Source: Pseudodonghicola sp048268305
GTDB taxonomy: Bacteria > Pseudomonadota > Alphaproteobacteria > Rhodobacterales > Rhodobacteraceae
DNA: 64,000 nucleotides
Assembly (NCBI RefSeq): GCF_048268305.1
Contig: NZ_JBLWVT010000007.1
Coordinates: 186,001-250,000 of the forward strand
Direction: 5' to 3'
The notes under the pieces were generated by a model. The model searched no databases. It was not told the origin of the DNA and was given only the letters and a program-made list of their open reading frames with translations. Of the stretch, positions 61,318 through 64,000 are shown piece after piece (the first letter of the stretch is position 1; each line of letters starts with the position of its first letter). Both the position numbers and the translations under genes were made by a program.

Positions 61318-62020
61318 TCACTTTTCTTCGCCGAAGATCTTCCAGATCAGAGCACCCAGGATGGCGCCTGCGATCGGCGCCACCCAGAACAGCCAGAGCT
61401 GCCCCAGCGCCCAGTCGCCGGCGAAGAGCGCCTGGCTGGTCGAGCGCGCCGGGTTGACCGAAGTGTTGGTCACCGGGATCGAGATCAGATGGATCAGCGT
61501 CAGCGCCAGGCCGATGGCGATCGGAGCAAAGCCGGTCGGTGCCCGGCCGTGGGTCGAGCCGAGGATGATCATGATGAAGAAGCCGGTCAGCAGCGCCTCG
61601 ATCAGCGCGGCTGAGAGCAGCGAATAGCCGCCCGGCGAATGCTCACCATAGCCATTGGCGGCGAAACCGCCCAGTTCGGCGCCCGCCTTGCCCGAGGCGA
61701 TGACATAGAGCAGCGCCGCGGCGGCGATCGCGCCCAGCACCTGCACGATGATATAGGGCAGCAGCGATATAGGGCAGCAGCTTGGTCGCGGGGAACCGTC
61801 CCGCCACCGTCAGGCCAACCGAGACCGCCGGGTTGAAATGGCCGCCGGAGATGCCACCCACCGCATAGGCCATGGTCAGGACGGTCAGCCCGAAGGCCAG
61901 CGCCACACCGGCAAAGCCGATGCCCAGCTCAGGGAAGGCGGCGGCGAAAACCGCGCTGCCGCAGCCGCCGAACACCAGCCAGAATGTGCCGAAGAACTCG
62001 GCTGCAAGTTGCTTTTGCAT
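61318..62020 (-). pseudogene. aqpZ: Aquaporin Z, frameshifted by a 16-bp tandem duplication
   Basis: The first part (MQKQLAAEFFGTFWLVFGGCG ... GGISGGHFNPAVSVG, with the first NPA box) runs in one frame to ATKLLPYIAA. The second (IVQVLGAIAAAALLY-like start, NTSVNPARSTSQALF with the second NPA, ending IWKIFGEEK) runs in another. Between them GATATAGGGCAGCAGC occurs twice in tandem, at 61750-61765 and 61766-61781. Sixteen bases is not a multiple of three, and removing one copy restores LLPYIIVQVLGAI and a normal AqpZ of 228 residues. As written, the gene cannot make a full water channel. Confidence 0.93.
61750..61781. repeat. 16-bp tandem duplication inside aqpZ
   Basis: GATATAGGGCAGCAGC is present twice head to tail with no mismatch. 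It causes the frameshift in aqpZ. Loss of one unit by slippage or recombination would repair the gene, so this is a potential reversible switch, or an assembly or culture artefact. Confidence 0.97.
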
Positions 62021-62306
62021 TTCGTACCTTTTCACAAATACACAGGCACTGCTGAAGCCGAAGTTAATGATTTTTTAACCGGGAATTTCTCTCCATTTTC
62101 CCCCCTTGCGGAGCCGCGGCATTTCTCCAGCCGCCGCCGATGACCGGTCGCAGGCCGCAGGCCGGCGCATTGACGCGACGGCTGACGGGCCGGGAGCCTC
62201 GGCGTGCCGATGGAACATGCAAAGCGTTGTGGGAATCACTCCGGGGGGCGAAACCGCCCATCGCGCCCCGGTCTCGGGGCGCGCGGTCCCGCTCGAAGCG
62301 GGGGGC

Positions 62307-62621
62307 TCAGGTCTTGCGGGCGGCCTTTTCGGCGATGCCGCTCATGCCCTGGCGGCGGGCGAGTTCATCAAGAACCGCCTGAAACGGCACATCGCTCGCC
62401 TGCAGCATGACCAGCATGTGATAGAGCGTGTCGGCCGCCTCTGAGGCCAGCCGCTCCTTGTCGCCCCTGACCGCCTCGATGATCGCCTCGACGGCCTCTT
62501 CGCCGAATTTCTCGGCGCATTTCGCCGGTCCCTTGGCCAGAAGCTTGGCGGTCCAACTCGACTCGGGGTCGGCCGAGGCGCGCTCGGCCACCGTCTGGGC
62601 CAGTTGATCGAGGATGTGCAT
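62307..62621 (-). CDS. hisE: Phosphoribosyl-ATP pyrophosphatase
   Basis: This 104-residue cytoplasmic enzyme hydrolyses phosphoribosyl-ATP to phosphoribosyl-AMP in histidine synthesis. SWTAKLLAKGPAKCAEKFGEEAVEAIIEAV and RLASEAADTLYHMLVMLQ carry the acidic metal-binding residues of the MazG-like fold. Its ATG and the hisF stop share a base (TGATG), so translation is coupled. The usual neighbours hisA/hisH would lie upstream of hisF and are not in the window. Length is normal. Confidence 0.95.
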   Translation of the reverse strand: MHILDQLAQTVAERASADPESSWTAKLLAKGPAKCAEKFGEEAVEAIIEAVRGDKERLASEAADTLYHMLVMLQASDVPFQAVLDELARRQGMSGIAEKAARKT

Positions 62622-63424
62622 CAGGCAAACTCCAGCCGCATGGGGATACCGGCGGCGGCCATGTATTCCTTGGCCTCGCGGATGGTATAATCCCCGAAAT
62701 GGAAGATCGAGGCGGCGAGAACCGCGCTGGCGTGGCCTTCGGTCACGCCCTCGACCAGGTGTTGCAGGTTGCCGACGCCGCCGGAGGCGATCACCGGCAC
62801 CTCGACCGCATCGGCGATGGCGCGGGTGAGCGGCAGGTTGAAGCCGGCGCGGGTGCCGTCCCGGTCCATCGAGGTGAGCAGGATTTCGCCGGCGCCCTTG
62901 GCCACCACGGTGCAGGCGAAGTCCACCGCGTCGATCGGATTGCCATCGGCGTCGAGCGCGGCTTTGCGGCCGCCATGGGTGAAGATGCCCCAGCGGGTGC
63001 CGACGCCGTTGTCGTCGGTCTCGATGGTCTTGGCGTCGATCGCCACCACGATGCACTGGCTGCCGAAGTGATCGGCGGCCTCGGCCACCACATCGGGGTT
63101 GGCGACGGCGGCGGAATTGAAGCTGACCTTGTCGGCGCCGGCCAGCAGCAGCTTGCGCACATCGTCCCTGGTGCGGACCCCGCCGCCCACGGTCAGCGGG
63201 ATATAGCATTGCTCGGCGGTGCGTCGGACCAGATCGTACATGGTGCCGCGGTTCTCGTGGGTGGCATGGATGTCGAGAAAGCAGAGCTCGTCCGCGCCGG
63301 CGGCGTCATAGGCCTTGGCGGCCTCGACCGGATCACCGGCGTCCACCAGATCGACGAAGTTGACTCCCTTGACCACACGGCCATCGGCCACGTCGAGGCA
63401 GGGGATGATGCGGGTTTTCAGCAT
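62621..63424 (-). CDS. hisF: Imidazole glycerol phosphate synthase subunit HisF
   Basis: This 267-residue TIM barrel has the catalytic Asp near the start (MLKTRIIPCLDVADGRVVKGVNF) and the second in LLTSMDRDGTRAGFN. DELCFLDIHAT, PLTVGGGVRTRDDVRKLL and VIASGGVGNLQHL are further HisF signatures. With the glutaminase HisH it forms imidazole glycerol phosphate and AICAR. Downstream hisE is translationally coupled. One small oddity is DIHAT where most have DITAS. Length is normal. Confidence 0.97.
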   Translation of the reverse strand: MLKTRIIPCLDVADGRVVKGVNFVDLVDAGDPVEAAKAYDAAGADELCFLDIHATHENRGTMYDLVRRTAEQCYIPLTVGGGVRTRDDVRKLLLAGADKVSFNSAAVANPDVVAEAADHFGSQCIVVAIDAKTIETDDNGVGTRWGIFTHGGRKAALDADGNPIDAVDFACTVVAKGAGEILLTSMDRDGTRAGFNLPLTRAIADAVEVPVIASGGVGNLQHLVEGVTEGHASAVLAASIFHFGDYTIREAKEYMAAAGIPMRLEFA

Positions 63425-63545
63425 GGGGCCGCTCCTTTGCCGCTTTCATAACGCCGGGGGCGCAGGGGGGAAAGGGGGCATGGGGCGCGAAGGGGGCGAG
63501 GGCGGGGCCTGTGGCGGGCGGCCGAGACGCGCCCTGCCGGGCGCG

Positions 63546-63578
63546 GCCTCCGGCGGGGATATTTTCGGCTAGAAAAAG
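63546..63578 (+). repeat. Diverged copy of the GGGATATTT...GCTAGAAAAA repeat
   Basis: CCTCCGGCGGGGATATTTTC is followed by GGCTAGAAAAAGG. It shares GGGGATATTT and GCTAGAAAAA with copies 2 and 3 but has lost the GGGGGC/GCCCCC hairpin in that form. Here it is read on the plus strand while both neighbouring genes are on the minus strand, so it does not follow a gene end on its own strand. Confidence 0.65.
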
Positions 63579-63594
63579 GGCGGGCGCCGCGAAC

Positions 63595-64000
63595 CTAGCC
63601 GGCGGCGGCGATACGCTTGATGGCGCTTTGCAGGATCAGCTTGTGAAACGGCATCACCAGCGCCAGATAGATCCGGCCGAGAGCATTGTTGCGATGCACC
63701 CAGGTGGCGATATGGACGATACCGTCGTGTTTGAGCACGGTGATGCGGAAATCCAGATGGCGGTCGTCCATGCCGACCAGAACCTCGTCCTCGGTCTCGT
63801 ATTCCACCGGAAACCCCGGCCGGCCCTCGCTGCTGGCGGTCTTCAGGCCGAGCGGGCTGACCAGCGTATCGCGCAGCTTGAGAAGCGATCGCGCCCAGTT
63901 GGGAGAGCGCAGCGCCAGCTCCAGCGCCTGGCGCGCGCTGAGCGGGGTGGCGACGCTATAGGTATCGAGAAAGTCACCAGGGGCGACGCGGGGCCAGATA
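63595..64000 (-). CDS. DUF2867-type protein, C-terminal part
   Basis: The gene runs off the right edge, with about 134 C-terminal residues visible. They include the opening stretch WPRVAPGDFLDTYSVATPL, the central LELALRSPNWARSLLKLRDTLVSPLGLK, then VLVGMDDRHLDFRITV and VHIATWVHRNNALGRIYLALVMPFHKLIL. DDRHLDFR and the VHxxNxLGRxY...PFH pattern are the DUF2867 signature. Members are found alone or fused to NAD-binding domains; which applies cannot be seen. Function unknown. Confidence 0.82.
   Translation of the reverse strand, partial: IWPRVAPGDFLDTYSVATPLSARQALELALRSPNWARSLLKLRDTLVSPLGLKTASSEGRPGFPVEYETEDEVLVGMDDRHLDFRITVLKHDGIVHIATWVHRNNALGRIYLALVMPFHKLILQSAIKRIAAAG

Overview
The window is about 64 kb of a GC-rich alphaproteobacterial chromosome. 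Its gene content points to the Rhodobacterales (Rhodobacter/Paracoccus-like). The evidence is a PccR-pccB-pccA-methylmalonyl-CoA mutase cluster with the small unknown genes usual for that group, the ppx-hdaA-AI-2E block, tRNA-Tyr beside rlmB, an editing-domain-free class II prolyl-tRNA synthetase, and a dispersed 'GGGATATTTGCAGCTAGAAAAA-like' intergenic repeat. I recognise the group from protein families and gene order; I cannot assign a species.

Layout. 1-8.4 kb: partial quinone oxidoreductase, XRE regulator, histidinol-phosphatase (hisN), convergent 8-oxoguanine and guanine deaminases (purine salvage), mgtE overlapping 5-formyl-THF cyclo-ligase, and an AraC regulator divergent from a methyltransferase. 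8.5-10.2 kb is the only clearly accessory stretch. It holds an AT-richer orphan gene bracketed by 24-bp inverted repeats, a very strong hairpin and a decapitated DUF4260 gene. 10.2-24.9 kb: 2OG oxygenase, YmdB-like phosphodiesterase, two SLC13-type permeases flanking a TPM/zinc-ribbon membrane protein, YebC, SDR/AraC pair, lysE/argP/nitroreductase, DMT exporter, betI and a DUF465 protein.

25-39 kb is the propionyl-CoA/methylmalonyl-CoA region: pccR, an MFS exporter, a secreted RTX metalloprotease, pccB, four small envelope or unknown genes, pccA, a DUF4174 protein, a sulfotransferase-like protein, and methylmalonyl-CoA mutase followed by an overlapping membrane-protein gene. Candidate PccR operators lie upstream of pccB and of pccR. 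39-50 kb: VOC protein, DjlA-like co-chaperone overlapping a nuclease/phosphatase, ppx, hdaA, AI-2E transporter, proS, and the Lol lipoprotein-export ABC transporter. 49.9-59 kb: two overlapping cytochromes c, HExxH lipoprotein, 3-methyladenine glycosylase, PaaI thioesterase, DUF2478 NTPase, arylformamidase-like hydrolase, hybrid histidine kinase, tRNA-Tyr, rlmB, YHS protein and CoA-binding protein. 59-64 kb: TetR regulator, TauD-type dioxygenase, an aquaporin gene broken by a 16-bp tandem duplication, hisE-hisF, and a partial DUF2867 gene.

I did not find a clearly new multi-gene system. The best leads are the broken aqpZ, the inverted-repeat-flanked islet at 9.0-9.9 kb, the operator-like repeats at pccB, the unknown small genes between pccB and pccA, and the repeat families in intergenic DNA. 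No CRISPR array, rRNA operon, prophage or complete insertion sequence was seen.
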